DNA of 64,000 nucleotides from Rossellomorea vietnamensis (GCF_025398035.1 NZ_CP104558.1:3916001-3980000), one strand, 5' to 3'; shown: positions 25,135 to 34,016, counted from the first letter of the stretch. A program made the numbers and translations. The notes: a model not told the origin generated them from the letters alone.

Positions 25135-26553
25135 ATGAAGAAAGAAATGTCGTTTTGGCTGGCAATCATACCATTGCTTGTCATGATCACCGTAATGGCC
25201 ATTACAATTGTGGTGTTGGAGCAGGGGCCGCACATTCCCCTGATCATCGGTACGGTCACGGCTGCACTTGTTGCCTGGTTTTCGGGGTTCAAGTGGAAGG
25301 ATATAGAGGAAGCGATGTATAAGGGGATTCGCCTTGCTTTACCTGCCGTCGTCATCATTATGCTTGTGGGATTGACGATCGGTGCGTGGATCGGCGGCGG
25401 AGTCGTCGCAACAATGATCTATTACGGTCTGAAGATGATCACACCTTCGCTTTTCCTATTATCGATTGCGGTTATCTGCGCAGTTGTGTCGCTTGCGATC
25501 GGAAGTTCCTGGTCAACAATGGGGACCATCGGTGTTGCAGGCATGGGAATCGGCATCAGTATGGGGATTCCGGCTCCGATGATTGCAGGTGCCATTATCT
25601 CCGGGGCTTATTTCGGTGATAAGATGTCGCCGCTGTCAGATACAACGAATCTGGCTTCAGGACTGACCAACACGGATCTTTTTGTACATATCCGCCATAT
25701 GCTTTATACGACGATCCCGGGCTTTGTGATTGCCCTGGCTGTATATGCGTATTTAGGAAGGAATTTTGGAAAAAGCGGGGTCAATACGGAGGACATCGAA
25801 AAAACAATCGGGGTTCTGCAGGACAGCTTTGTCGTGTCACCATTTTTACTGATTGTACCATTGCTTGTCATTGTACTCGTTGCCCGGAAAGTTCCGGCCA
25901 TCCCGGCTCTGATTGTGGGGATCATTCTTGGATTTGGAGCCCAGGTATTCATTCAGCACGATTCGTTTGCGGATGCTGTTTCGGCTCTTCAAAGCGGATA
26001 CGTGATCGAGACGGGCAATACGATGGTGGATGATCTGTTTTCACGGGGAGGTCTCGATTCCATGATGTACACGGTCTCGATGACGATCGTCGCCATGACC
26101 TTCGGGGGGATCCTTGAGCACACAGGTATGCTTCAAGCCATCGTCAACCAGATCCTTAAGGTGACAAAGACAGCGAAAGGCCTGGTTGCTTCCACTGTAG
26201 TGTCTTGTTTTGCCACAAATGCATCATGCTCTGAACAATATATTTCGGTGGTGGTGCCTTCAAGGATGTATGCAAATGCCTACAAGGAAAAAGGGCTGCA
26301 TTCAAAGAATCTGTCCCGCGCCCTTGAGGATGGAGGGACGTTGACATCGGTCTTCATTCCATGGAATACATGCGGGGTCTTTATTTTAGGAACGCTCGGG
26401 GTCCATGCATTTGAATATGCGCCATATGCGGTGCTGAATTTTATCGTGCCGATCATTTCCATCATCTATGCCTTCACGGGCTTCACCATTACCAAGCTGA
26501 CAGAAACCGAAATGAAGGCAATGGAGCAGGAGGATGCCACACTTTCCTCCTGA
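25135..26553 (+). CDS. nhaC: NhaC-family Na+/H+ antiporter-like transporter
   Basis: This 472-residue membrane protein of the NhaC family has about 11-12 TM helices. Family features include the paired-repeat segments LVGLTIGAWIGGGVVATMIYYG and SSWSTMGTIGVAGMGIG, then GAYFGDKMSPLSDTTNLAS, and later CFATNASCSEQYISVVVPSRMY. Characterised NhaC members exchange Na+ for H+, and related ones carry organic acids with sodium. Flanking catabolic genes make organic-substrate transport plausible here. Its promoter carries the shared direct-repeat operator. The convergent regulator gene begins just 5 bases past its stop. Confidence 0.85.
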   Translation: MKKEMSFWLAIIPLLVMITVMAITIVVLEQGPHIPLIIGTVTAALVAWFSGFKWKDIEEAMYKGIRLALPAVVIIMLVGLTIGAWIGGGVVATMIYYGLKMITPSLFLLSIAVICAVVSLAIGSSWSTMGTIGVAGMGIGISMGIPAPMIAGAIISGAYFGDKMSPLSDTTNLASGLTNTDLFVHIRHMLYTTIPGFVIALAVYAYLGRNFGKSGVNTEDIEKTIGVLQDSFVVSPFLLIVPLLVIVLVARKVPAIPALIVGIILGFGAQVFIQHDSFADAVSALQSGYVIETGNTMVDDLFSRGGLDSMMYTVSMTIVAMTFGGILEHTGMLQAIVNQILKVTKTAKGLVASTVVSCFATNASCSEQYISVVVPSRMYANAYKEKGLHSKNLSRALEDGGTLTSVFIPWNTCGVFILGTLGVHAFEYAPYAVLNFIVPIISIIYAFTGFTITKLTETEMKAMEQEDATLSS

Positions 26554-26558
26554 CCCGG

Positions 26559-27809
26559 TCAATAAATGGGGAAGGTCAATTCATAAATGGCCCGCGGCCG
26601 GCCTTGTGCGTAGGTCATTTCTTCTCCAATGATCTTGGCCGAACCGTTGTCAACCAGCTTCTTTAAGATCCGTTCTGTGGAGCGCCGTGTGATTTGCATA
26701 TAGTCAGAAAGCTCTGCCGCAGTGAAATCACGGGCCGAACGGGATTTGTAGAATTGGACGAGTTTGGATAAGTTCGCCGGACTTAATGTTAATTGTTTGG
26801 CAAGAGACAGCATTTCGGGAGTATCATTCTTCAGATGCTGTTTCTTGCTTTTATCAGGGTAAGGTCCTGACAACTCTTTTTCTTCATTTAGAATGAAGGC
26901 GCAGCCATTAGAATCAGCCTTTCTGGCAAATGACAACGCAATCTCTGCGTTTGCCTCTGCCTCCGTTGCCGTATGACCGTATCCGAACCCTGCAAGCATG
27001 GGATGTTCATGGAAGTCGGTGCTTTCCAGGAAATGTTCGATGCTGCCCCTATTGCTGTAGATCGTGTAGGAAGCATCATCCTCATTTTTTTGGAGTGTTC
27101 CCTTCATCAAGCGGGCGAGTTCATGAATACGTTCTTGTTCACCTTCCAAATCTTGAACGGAAAGACGGGCTGCGGCAATCGTGGCAGCTTTTCGTTTAGA
27201 AAGAAGGGATTGGGAATGAGCTTCATCAATAGCACGAATGAGCGACTTGGCAGGGTCGATCATTCTCATGCAAGGGATGTGCAACTCGACAAGCCGGTCA
27301 TAAACCGCATGGATGCTCGTTAAGGCCATCTCTGTTTGACCGTCCTGAAATAACTGCTGGTGGAATTCTGTATAGTCGTTGATGTGAAAATTGTGGGGCA
27401 GGCTCTCTTTATAATCCATCACATAGCGGGGCGGGTTCTTGAGGTGTAAGTCTGACTGGGCATGATCGATGAGAGAACGATCCATCAAATCGATGGACAC
27501 ACGGTCTGGTTCAATCCCATGATGGTGCAGGATATAAAGCAGTGATGTCACAAGGGCCGTTTCATCCTGTTCCAGGTAAAGGACAGGGACAGTAAAAGTG
27601 CGGCATTCTTGTTGTGAAAAAAAGTAAGGCAGTGCTCCGGAGAACAATACGGCATCACAAGGTGTGAGGTTTTTCATAAGCTTGCTTGCTTCCTGAGGTT
27701 CATCGTACATATAAGGGACCAGTTCGATACTGTTCAAGTCATAAGGGATGGACTTCTCGATACGTTCGATGAACTCCCTGGACCCGATCAGGGCGATTTT
27801 CGTTTTCAT
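26559..27809 (-). CDS. Large one-component transcriptional regulator, unrecognised sensor
   Basis: This 416-residue protein ends in a winged-helix domain: AAELSDYMQITRRSTERILKK, then a wing GSAKIIGEEMTYAQGRPRAIYEL. The N-terminal third (KTKIALIGSREFIERI) resembles periplasmic-binding or PrpR-like sensor folds. The middle part has RGSIEHFL and FGYGHTATEAEANAEIALSF, which recall the degenerate GGDEF/GTP-cyclohydrolase-III-like fold. It is divergent from the epimerase gene and convergent with nhaC. Paired AACGAC/AGCGAC repeats lie in front of its own gene, the epimerase and nhaC, so it probably represses all three. No named family is assigned. Confidence 0.7.
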   Translation of the reverse strand: MKTKIALIGSREFIERIEKSIPYDLNSIELVPYMYDEPQEASKLMKNLTPCDAVLFSGALPYFFSQQECRTFTVPVLYLEQDETALVTSLLYILHHHGIEPDRVSIDLMDRSLIDHAQSDLHLKNPPRYVMDYKESLPHNFHINDYTEFHQQLFQDGQTEMALTSIHAVYDRLVELHIPCMRMIDPAKSLIRAIDEAHSQSLLSKRKAATIAAARLSVQDLEGEQERIHELARLMKGTLQKNEDDASYTIYSNRGSIEHFLESTDFHEHPMLAGFGYGHTATEAEANAEIALSFARKADSNGCAFILNEEKELSGPYPDKSKKQHLKNDTPEMLSLAKQLTLSPANLSKLVQFYKSRSARDFTAAELSDYMQITRRSTERILKKLVDNGSAKIIGEEMTYAQGRPRAIYELTFPIY

Positions 27810-27826
27810 GGCAATCTCCTTTCTGA

Positions 27827-27851
27827 TTTAACGACTATATAACGACATTAT
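27827..27851. promoter_or_regulatory. Direct-repeat operator between regulator and epimerase genes
   Basis: TTTAACGACTATATAACGAC contains two AACGAC repeats (27830-27835, 27841-27846), 11 bases apart. It matches the nhaC site at 25069-25093 in sequence and spacing. It lies between the divergent starts at 27809 and 27898 and could act on both. Confidence 0.65.
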
Positions 27852-27897
27852 ACCAAGTGCTAATAAAATTTGTTAGATGTAAAGGAGTGTTTATCTT

Positions 27898-29007
27898 ATG
27901 ATCATAAAAAAAATAAATCTGTATGCCATTCGATTACCACTGAAACAACCTTTTATCATCAGTTACCATACCTATGACGATATGCCGTCTATCATTTTGG
28001 AAATGGAGACGGATGAAGGAATCATTGGATACGGTGAAGCGGTGGCGGATGAACATGTGACAGGCGAAACGTGGGAAAGCACATTTCAAGTACTTCAGCA
28101 CACCCTAGCCCCGAAACTGATCGGAGAGAATCCGTTTCATATTGAACGAATCCATGAACTGATGGATAAAGCGATTTACAATGCCCCGACAGCAAAGGCG
28201 GCCATCGATATCGCTTGCTATGATGCCATGGGGAAAAAAGTGAATCAGCCTGTTTATCAGCTCCTTGGCGGCCGGTATCATGATGAATTCCAGCTCACCC
28301 ATGTCCTCAGCATAACAGAGCCGGATACGATGGCAGACGAAGCGGCCAGCATGATCGAGGAAGGATTTAAATCCTTTAAAATGAAGGTTGGAACCGATAT
28401 CGACCAGGATATTGAACGAATACGGAAGGTCAGGGAACGTGTCGGGTGGGACGTGCCGATCCGGGTGGACGTAAACCAGGGCTGGAAGAACAGCAGTCAG
28501 ACGCTGAAGGCACTTAGGCATCTTCAAGAGTTGAACATCGATTGGCTGGAGCAGCCCGTCTTGGCAGATGATATAGATGGGATGGTCCGGATCAAAGCGA
28601 GGACGGATATCCCCCTCATGATTGATGAAGGGTTGAAAGGCTTACGTGACATGCGTGAGATCATCCAGAAGCAGGCAGCGGATAAAGTGAATATCAAATT
28701 GATGAAAAGCGGAGGGATCTACCCGGCAGTCAAACTCGCCCACATGGCTGAGATGGCCGGGATGGAATGCCAGGTCGGTTCAATGGTCGAATCTTCCATC
28801 GCGTCAGCAGCCGGATTCCATGTGGCTTTTTCCAAAAAGGTCATCACTAGTGTAGAATTGACGGGACCGATTAAGTTTTCAAAGGACATTGGAGACCTGC
28901 ATTATGACGTTCCATTTATCCGACTATCGGATAAAGCGGGCCTCGGTGTTACAGTAGATAAAGCTATTTTGGAAGAGTTGACTGAGTTTAAGAGTATCGT
29001 AGAGTAA
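27898..29007 (+). CDS. Enolase-superfamily dipeptide epimerase-like enzyme
   Basis: This 369-residue member of the mandelate racemase/muconate-lactonising branch has catalytic KxK in SFKMKVGTD. The metal ligands are Asp in IRVDVNQGW, Glu in DWLEQPV and Asp in PLMIDEGL. A second catalytic Lys lies in DKVNIKLMKSGG. The pattern fits L-Ala-D/L-Glu-type or other dipeptide epimerases such as YkfB. It sits with an amidohydrolase, an NhaC-type carrier and a GNAT, suggesting use of a peptide-like or N-acyl amino acid substrate. The operator upstream indicates control by the divergent regulator. The start has AAAGGAG upstream. Confidence 0.82.
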   Translation: MIIKKINLYAIRLPLKQPFIISYHTYDDMPSIILEMETDEGIIGYGEAVADEHVTGETWESTFQVLQHTLAPKLIGENPFHIERIHELMDKAIYNAPTAKAAIDIACYDAMGKKVNQPVYQLLGGRYHDEFQLTHVLSITEPDTMADEAASMIEEGFKSFKMKVGTDIDQDIERIRKVRERVGWDVPIRVDVNQGWKNSSQTLKALRHLQELNIDWLEQPVLADDIDGMVRIKARTDIPLMIDEGLKGLRDMREIIQKQAADKVNIKLMKSGGIYPAVKLAHMAEMAGMECQVGSMVESSIASAAGFHVAFSKKVITSVELTGPIKFSKDIGDLHYDVPFIRLSDKAGLGVTVDKAILEELTEFKSIVE

Positions 29008-29020
29008 GGAGCATGGAATC

Positions 29021-29734
29021 ATGGATTATCTATTCGAAGGGTTTCTTGAAAATAAAAATGAATCATACATCGTCCGTTTGTTAAGTAAAGAGGATATGAG
29101 TCAAATACAGCAGCTGCAGGAACTTGTGGTGGATACGTTGACGGAAAAAAAGAACCTGCAACCCCTGACGTATGAGGAATTGGATTATATTCTAACCGGA
29201 AACGGGCTGATGATCGGAGCCTTTACAGAGACGGGATTAATCGCATTCAGAGCATTATTGATCCCGCCTATTGACGAAGAGCATCTGGGGCTGGATGTAG
29301 GATTGGGTGCAGAAGAACTGCCACGGGTCATCTACCAGGAAATTTCGAACGTCCACCCGGATTACAGAGGCAACCGGCTTCAGCAAACACTGGCTCATTT
29401 GATCATGCAGGAGATGGGGGAGCTGGAACAAAAGTTCACCTATGTGGCGTGCACCGTCGCGCCCTTTAATATTCCCAGTTTAAAAGATAAGTTCAAGCAG
29501 GGAATGGAGATTGCTGCTCTTAAGATCAAGTACGTTGATCAATTGCGCTATGTTTTCATCAAGCGCCTTGAGGGAGATGGCGGAGGAGAAGAAATTTCCG
29601 AGATTGCCAGAGTTCCGATGGGGGATGTCGAGGGCCAGCAGGCGTTATTGGATGAGGGCTGGCGAGGGATTTCGATGGAGGAAGATGATGGTGGGTATCG
29701 GGTGTTGTATGTGAGAAGGCAGTTGAAGGGATAA
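29021..29734 (+). CDS. GNAT-family acetyltransferase
   Basis: This 237-residue protein has an acetyltransferase core. EISNVHPDYRGNRLQQTLAH matches motif A with the R-G-N/G-x-L pyrophosphate loop, and FTYVACTVAPFNIPSL is the following strand and helix. The C-terminal 60 residues (DGGGEEISEIARVPM and on) are an unassigned extension. The start lies 13 bases after the epimerase stop, with AAGGAG upstream, so it is probably in the same operon. Its substrate is unknown. An N-acetylation step on an amino acid product would fit the amidohydrolase in the cluster, but that is speculation. Confidence 0.72.
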   Translation: MDYLFEGFLENKNESYIVRLLSKEDMSQIQQLQELVVDTLTEKKNLQPLTYEELDYILTGNGLMIGAFTETGLIAFRALLIPPIDEEHLGLDVGLGAEELPRVIYQEISNVHPDYRGNRLQQTLAHLIMQEMGELEQKFTYVACTVAPFNIPSLKDKFKQGMEIAALKIKYVDQLRYVFIKRLEGDGGGEEISEIARVPMGDVEGQQALLDEGWRGISMEEDDGGYRVLYVRRQLKG

Positions 29735-29810
29735 AGCTCCTTCTTTTAAAATAGCGGAATTGCAGTGAAAGGCAGATGAATTCATCCTTCATTTTGAGTG
29801 TCCCCTGATT

Positions 29811-29999
29811 AATAAACGGACTTTTTCCGGTTATCATGCAAAATAGGGGTAGTCTTAGGGGAAATAAGCGGAATTTCTCCGTTTAAGGCAAGTCAAAGTG
29901 GCCCATCTTAAAGCTTTTTGAGTAAATAGGCGGAATATTTCCGTCTATTACTCGATATTTCGTGCAGAATTCCTCAATAAGCGGAATATGTCCGCTTAT
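29811..29999 (-). repeat. Palindrome-quartet element, copy B (inverted)
   Basis: Palindrome cores lie at 29817-29829, 29869-29881, 29931-29943 and 29982-29994, with centres 52, 62 and 51 bases apart. Read on the minus strand, the units appear in the same order as copies A and C. The second unit then has ATAGACGG and CCGCCTAT arms, and the fourth begins TAACCGGAAAA. It fills the gap between the convergent GNAT and EamA genes, with no ORF inside. Confidence 0.85.
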
Positions 30000-30037
30000 G
30001 AAAGTGTGTTGTTTTATGGATATATAGAAGTCGCAAG

Positions 30038-30071
30038 AAAATGCTTGGAGCATCTGTCGCCAAGCATTTTT
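30038..30071. terminator. Bidirectional terminator
   Basis: AAAATGCTTGG (30038-30048) and CCAAGCATTTT (30060-30070) are perfectly complementary. The hairpin lies between the convergent GNAT operon and EamA gene. Confidence 0.87.
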
Positions 30072-30078
30072 ATTTTCT

Positions 30079-31005
30079 TTATGAAGTCTTCACATGCTCA
30101 TTGGACAGCATACCTGATGGAACTTCCTTGAACAATTTAGGCTTTGTCTTCAATACCGAAAACAACACACACCCTGCCAAAACAATCGCACTTCCTACAG
30201 CTTGAAGCCCATTCATCTTCTCACCCAAAAAGACAAACGCCAACAAAGCCGTGAAAACAGGGTTAAAGTTCAAGAACAACCCCGACGTACTTGGCCCTAG
30301 CTTATTCACCCCGACATTCCAAAGCACCATGCAGACAACCGTGGAAATCACGCCGGTATACAGGATCGACTGCACAAATGATGCATCGACATTGGTCACA
30401 CGGAAATCATGAAGATTGAAAGGCAGCAGTATAAGAAGTCCGAAAATCCCTGAATAAAGTATCGACATCATGGGCGTAACACTCTTCATCGCCCACTTGC
30501 TGCAAACGGAATAAAAGCCCCACATCACCACCGCAGCCAGCATATACAGGTCCCCTTCATTGAACTCTAAGGAAAAGACCATTTCCAGGTTTCCTTTGGA
30601 CAGGACAAGCAACACGCCAAAGAGTGACAAGAACATGGATGACAGTTGAAAGGCGTTCACCTTTTCCTTCAGAAAAACAAACGAAATTCCGGCAATCGAA
30701 AACATATTTAACGTGGAAATCAGGCCAACATTCGTGGCAGAGGTCTTTTCCAATGCCATGAATTGCAGCGCCTGAAAGAGGGCGACCCCTGTCAGCCCCA
30801 TTAAACATAATGGCAGTATCGATCGTAGTGGTGGGACGAGCTTTTTTTCCTTCCACCAGACAATCGGAAACAGGCAGACAATGGCGATTGCCCATCTTAA
30901 TATCGTCAACGTTCCCGGGGATGCATGCTCCACGAGCGTTTTCCCCACGATGAAATTGCCTCCCCAGAGAAGGCTGGTCAGTAACAATAGATAATGATAT
31001 TTCAC
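30079..31005 (-). CDS. EamA/DMT-family transporter
   Basis: This 308-residue transporter has ten predicted TM helices in two EamA repeats. The first begins LLLTSLLWGGNFIVGKTLVE, and the second contains AVVMWGFYSVCSKWAMKSV. The end of the second repeat, LFLNFNPVFTALLAFVFLGEK, is characteristic of drug/metabolite exporters. It probably exports an amino acid or related metabolite. The divergent Lrp/AsnC regulator gene at 31219 is the usual partner for such exporters and may control it. It is monocistronic. Confidence 0.88.
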   Translation of the reverse strand: MKYHYLLLLTSLLWGGNFIVGKTLVEHASPGTLTILRWAIAIVCLFPIVWWKEKKLVPPLRSILPLCLMGLTGVALFQALQFMALEKTSATNVGLISTLNMFSIAGISFVFLKEKVNAFQLSSMFLSLFGVLLVLSKGNLEMVFSLEFNEGDLYMLAAVVMWGFYSVCSKWAMKSVTPMMSILYSGIFGLLILLPFNLHDFRVTNVDASFVQSILYTGVISTVVCMVLWNVGVNKLGPSTSGLFLNFNPVFTALLAFVFLGEKMNGLQAVGSAIVLAGCVLFSVLKTKPKLFKEVPSGMLSNEHVKTS

Positions 31006-31218
31006 GTCATTTTAGCCCCTTTTCACAGAGCCACTGTGCACAATGACATTTACTATAAGAATAATTTTAACATTTAATCAGATTTACAGAAGAACATATT
31101 GTATAATGAGGATTAATCGAAATAATTGAAAGTATGATAGAATATAAGGTTATAAAAATTCATTTTTATATCGTTTTATCAGGGGGTTTTTGGAACAATT
31201 GAAAAGGGTGGTTGAATC

Positions 31219-31698
31219 ATGGAATCAGTGGTAAGCAGGGTATTGGACCAAATGGATCTCAAGCTTTTGGATTTGCTGCAGAAGGACGGGCAGCTGAGCA
31301 ATCTTGAATTATCGAAGCGGGTCAATTTATCGGCACCGGCCGTTCACGCACGAATCAAGCGTTTGGAAACAGAAGGGTATATCAAGAAACAGGTAGCGAT
31401 TCTGAACCATGAAAAACTGGGATTTGATCTACTATGCTTCGTGTTTATGAGTACGAATGAACACCGCACCGAAAAATTGGAAGCAGTGGAAAGGACATTG
31501 GAATCAATGGAGGAAGTCCTGGAATGTCATTGCTTGACCGGGGAATATGATTATCTTCTAAAAGTCGCCTGCAAGGATCGAAAGGGGCTGGAGCTCTTTA
31601 TTAGAAGGTTGAATGAGATGGGGATCACGAAGATACAAACGAGCTTGGCGTTGAGGGAGATTAAGGATTCGACGGTGCTACCGATAGTGGAGGATTAA
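31219..31698 (+). CDS. Lrp/AsnC-family transcriptional regulator
   Basis: This 159-residue regulator has an N-terminal HTH (LDLLQKDGQLSNLELSKRVN then SAPAVHARIKRLETEGYIKK). The RAM/AsnC ligand-binding domain follows, with the conserved CHCLTGEYDYLLKVACKD loop, which binds amino acids and supports oligomerisation. It ends in LREIKDSTVLPIVED. It is divergent from the EamA exporter, so an amino-acid-responsive exporter switch is likely. AAGGGTGG lies upstream of the ATG. The specific amino acid cannot be inferred. Confidence 0.9.
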   Translation: MESVVSRVLDQMDLKLLDLLQKDGQLSNLELSKRVNLSAPAVHARIKRLETEGYIKKQVAILNHEKLGFDLLCFVFMSTNEHRTEKLEAVERTLESMEEVLECHCLTGEYDYLLKVACKDRKGLELFIRRLNEMGITKIQTSLALREIKDSTVLPIVED

Positions 31699-31719
31699 GT
31701 GGGGATTAGCCCCCAACAT

Positions 31720-32028
31720 TCAGAAACTTAAATATAAGTAGAGTTGCAATAATACATATAGGAATCCGAGCAACAGCAAAATCAGCAGACCAATGATGGA
31801 CGGAATCAGATAAAGGGCACGAGCCCCTTTTTCCAGGTTTATCATAGAAAAAATGAAAGCAGAAACACCAATTAAATAAGGGATAAGGTATCCAATGCCT
31901 AGATAAAGTAAAATACCCCCACTTGAGCCGATAGAGTATTCAACAGCTGTGTCTGCTAAAATCAGTAGAATGGTAGAAAATCCGGTTATTAGTAAAAAAA
32001 TTCGTATGTAATGGTGAATGGTTAACAT
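31720..32028 (-). CDS. Small membrane protein, 102 aa
   Basis: This 102-residue hydrophobic protein has three or four predicted TM segments: IRIFLLITGFSTILLILAD, GILLYLGIGYLIPYLIGVSA and LIPSIIGLLILLLLGFLYVL. There is a short charged loop (SMINLEKGARA). No family is recognised. GAAAGGA lies about 8 bases before the ATG on the minus strand. It is convergent with the Lrp gene, only 21 bases between stops, and no clear terminator separates them. It could equally be a membrane-stress or immunity-type protein; the sequence does not say. Confidence 0.55.
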   Translation of the reverse strand: MLTIHHYIRIFLLITGFSTILLILADTAVEYSIGSSGGILLYLGIGYLIPYLIGVSAFIFSMINLEKGARALYLIPSIIGLLILLLLGFLYVLLQLYLYLSF

Positions 32029-32217
32029 CCTTTCTTTTATCCAACTGCCTTATGTTTGATCATTTTTACGCTATGATTTTTCTGGTCTTTGAAGTTAAGA
32101 ATCTTACTTTATGATTTATCATTTGGAGACTGATGTCAATGTGTGCTGTAAATATTATTAAGGCACTGGCGATGCACGACTTTGCCAATCCACAGGGCTT
32201 AATTTAGTGATGTCATC

Positions 32218-32251
32218 AGCATTATCCCAGCCAGGGATCAATGCTTTTTTT
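32218..32251 (+). terminator. Terminator in the gap before the ECF sigma gene
   Basis: AGCATT with ATCCC (32218-32228) pairs with GGGAT and AATGCT (32234-32245), followed by seven Ts. No ORF upstream of it on the plus strand accounts for it, so the 32040-32250 stretch may encode a short untranslated RNA or a leader. Confidence 0.65.
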
Positions 32252-32326
32252 ATGAGGAATTCACTCCAAACGTGACCAATCTATTTCCATTTGCGTCTAA
32301 GTGTAGGAGAGAAAGGGGGAACAGTT

Positions 32327-32851
32327 TTGGACCAACAAGAATTAAATGAATGGTTTACACAATACGGAGAATCGATCCTCACATACATACTTTTGATGGT
32401 ACGTGATTATCAACAGGCAGAGGATTTAACACAGGAGACCTTTCTGAAAGCCTATAGAAGCAAACAGCAATTCAAACAAAATTCATCTGTGAAAACATGG
32501 CTGTTTTCCATTGCGCATAATGTGACGATCGATCACTTTCGGAAGAAGCACCCGCTGAAACACTACCTGGACCTCACAATGGAGGAGAAAGACGGCATGC
32601 CTTTACCTGAACAAATCGTCGAGATGAATGAAGAATCGGAAGAATTATACAGAGCGATTCAACAATTAAAACCAACGTACAAACATGTCATTATCCTAAG
32701 AAAGTTGAAAGAATTTTCAACAGCAGAAACAGCCCATGTGTTGAACTGGTCAGAAAGTAAAGTGAAAATGACGCTAAGAAGAGCGCTGGTTGAGCTGGAG
32801 AAGGTTTTGACGAGGGGAGGGGTCATCAATGAAATCAACAGATCCATTTAA
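32327..32851 (+). CDS. ECF-type RNA polymerase sigma factor
   Basis: This 174-residue sigma-70 family factor of ECF type has region 2 in ILLMVRDYQQAEDLTQETF and FKAYRSKQQFKQNSSVKTWLF (residue stretches around 20-60). Region 4 contains RAIQQLKPTYKHVIILRKLK and the HTH FSTAETAHVLNWSESKVKMT. I start at TTG 32327 because GAAAGGGGG is about 8 bases upstream; the longer frame from 32291 overlaps a CGTC promoter-like motif. Its 3' end overlaps the anti-sigma gene by 23 bases, so they are translationally coupled and co-regulated. Confidence 0.85.
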   Translation: MDQQELNEWFTQYGESILTYILLMVRDYQQAEDLTQETFLKAYRSKQQFKQNSSVKTWLFSIAHNVTIDHFRKKHPLKHYLDLTMEEKDGMPLPEQIVEMNEESEELYRAIQQLKPTYKHVIILRKLKEFSTAETAHVLNWSESKVKMTLRRALVELEKVLTRGGVINEINRSI

Positions 32852-33872
32852 AGAGTTGGAAGAACAGCTAAAGGTAAGAGACAGATCAAAAGAACAGCTT
32901 CGAAGTAAAATGATGCAGAGCACAAATGAAAGGAAGAAGAGCTCTTTTAAAAAGTATGGATGGATTGCGGCAGCGTGTATGCTCTTTCTTGTCATATCTC
33001 CGTTCTACTCAACGACCATGGCAAGTATTGTGGCGAAAGTATTACCAATCACGATCACTCCACAGATTTCAGACGGAGAACCCAATCCCAATTTGACTTC
33101 GGACCTTTTTAAACTAGTCGAAAAGGAAGGATACAGAGTAGGTTCAGTTGGAACAACACCGTCTCCCTTCACCATTGAAGTGTCACTCGTGTTGGGGGAT
33201 TCCACATTAAAACAAGCCAAAGAAGATCTTGAAGCCAAGATCACCAGTTATTTATATGAAAATGGATATGACGATTACGAATTAAAGATATCCGAAGCAC
33301 CTGAAATTCCCACTCATGAGGGAAGTGATGGCTTAAACAAGGAATATGATCAAGTCCGAGAAATCGTGAAGGAAATATTCGCTTCCTATGGATATGCCGA
33401 AGAAGCTGAGTATGAGTTAGCAGGTATGAAGGGGACCGGCGCTTCAGCGATCGTCACCATTGATATGCCGGACCATATTGATGAATCAAAGGAAATCATT
33501 GCAGACATTGAAAAAGAAATAGAACGACAGGATCTAGATGTGAAAGAGGTTGAGGTGAATACTTTCAATTTACAGCATCGTCTGCAGGATAATCGTTGGT
33601 CCATGATCTCTTCTGATATTTATGATGCCATGGTAGGGAAATCGACATATAAATTGGCTGGGCTATCGTACCAGGTGAAGGATGGACACTCTTATGTTTG
33701 GATAAAAACAGATCTGGATAAACCACTTCCTCAAGAGCAGATTGCAGAAATCAAAAAAGCGATACAGGACTATATGGCTTTACCTGAAACGAAAGAGCAA
33801 ATTCGTGATGATGAGTATACGATTGAATTTTTGTTGAAGAATGGGAAGTCGTTTGTGGAGATAACGAATTAA
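32829..33872 (+). CDS. Membrane-anchored anti-sigma factor with DUF4030-like domain
   Basis: This 347-residue protein has a cytoplasmic N-terminus (FKELEEQLKVRDRSKEQLRS), one TM helix at about residues 43-62 (YGWIAAACMLFLVISPF), and a large extracytoplasmic part. That part holds FKLVEKEGYRVGSVGTTPS and repeated K/E-rich helix-strand units, which I associate with DUF4030. Position and topology identify it as the partner that holds the ECF sigma factor at the membrane until a signal releases it. The signal is unknown. The start lies inside the sigma gene. Confidence 0.75.
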   Translation: MKSTDPFKELEEQLKVRDRSKEQLRSKMMQSTNERKKSSFKKYGWIAAACMLFLVISPFYSTTMASIVAKVLPITITPQISDGEPNPNLTSDLFKLVEKEGYRVGSVGTTPSPFTIEVSLVLGDSTLKQAKEDLEAKITSYLYENGYDDYELKISEAPEIPTHEGSDGLNKEYDQVREIVKEIFASYGYAEEAEYELAGMKGTGASAIVTIDMPDHIDESKEIIADIEKEIERQDLDVKEVEVNTFNLQHRLQDNRWSMISSDIYDAMVGKSTYKLAGLSYQVKDGHSYVWIKTDLDKPLPQEQIAEIKKAIQDYMALPETKEQIRDDEYTIEFLLKNGKSFVEITN

Positions 33873-33892
33873 ATGGTTGTTTCAAACTTAGT

Positions 33893-33921
33893 AAGCTGTC
33901 GGGAAAGTTACGGCAGCTTTT
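33893..33921 (+). terminator. Terminator after the sigma/anti-sigma operon
   Basis: AAGCTGTC (33893-33900) pairs with GGCAGCTT (33912-33919), with one wobble, followed by a short T-run. Confidence 0.6.
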
Positions 33922-34016
33922 ATCTATATATGGTAAAATATAACTATTGAGTTTCAGGGGGAGAGGGGAGTGGAAGGTGCCTGCAACCTACACTGCTCAA
34001 ACAAGGATGTGAAAAT

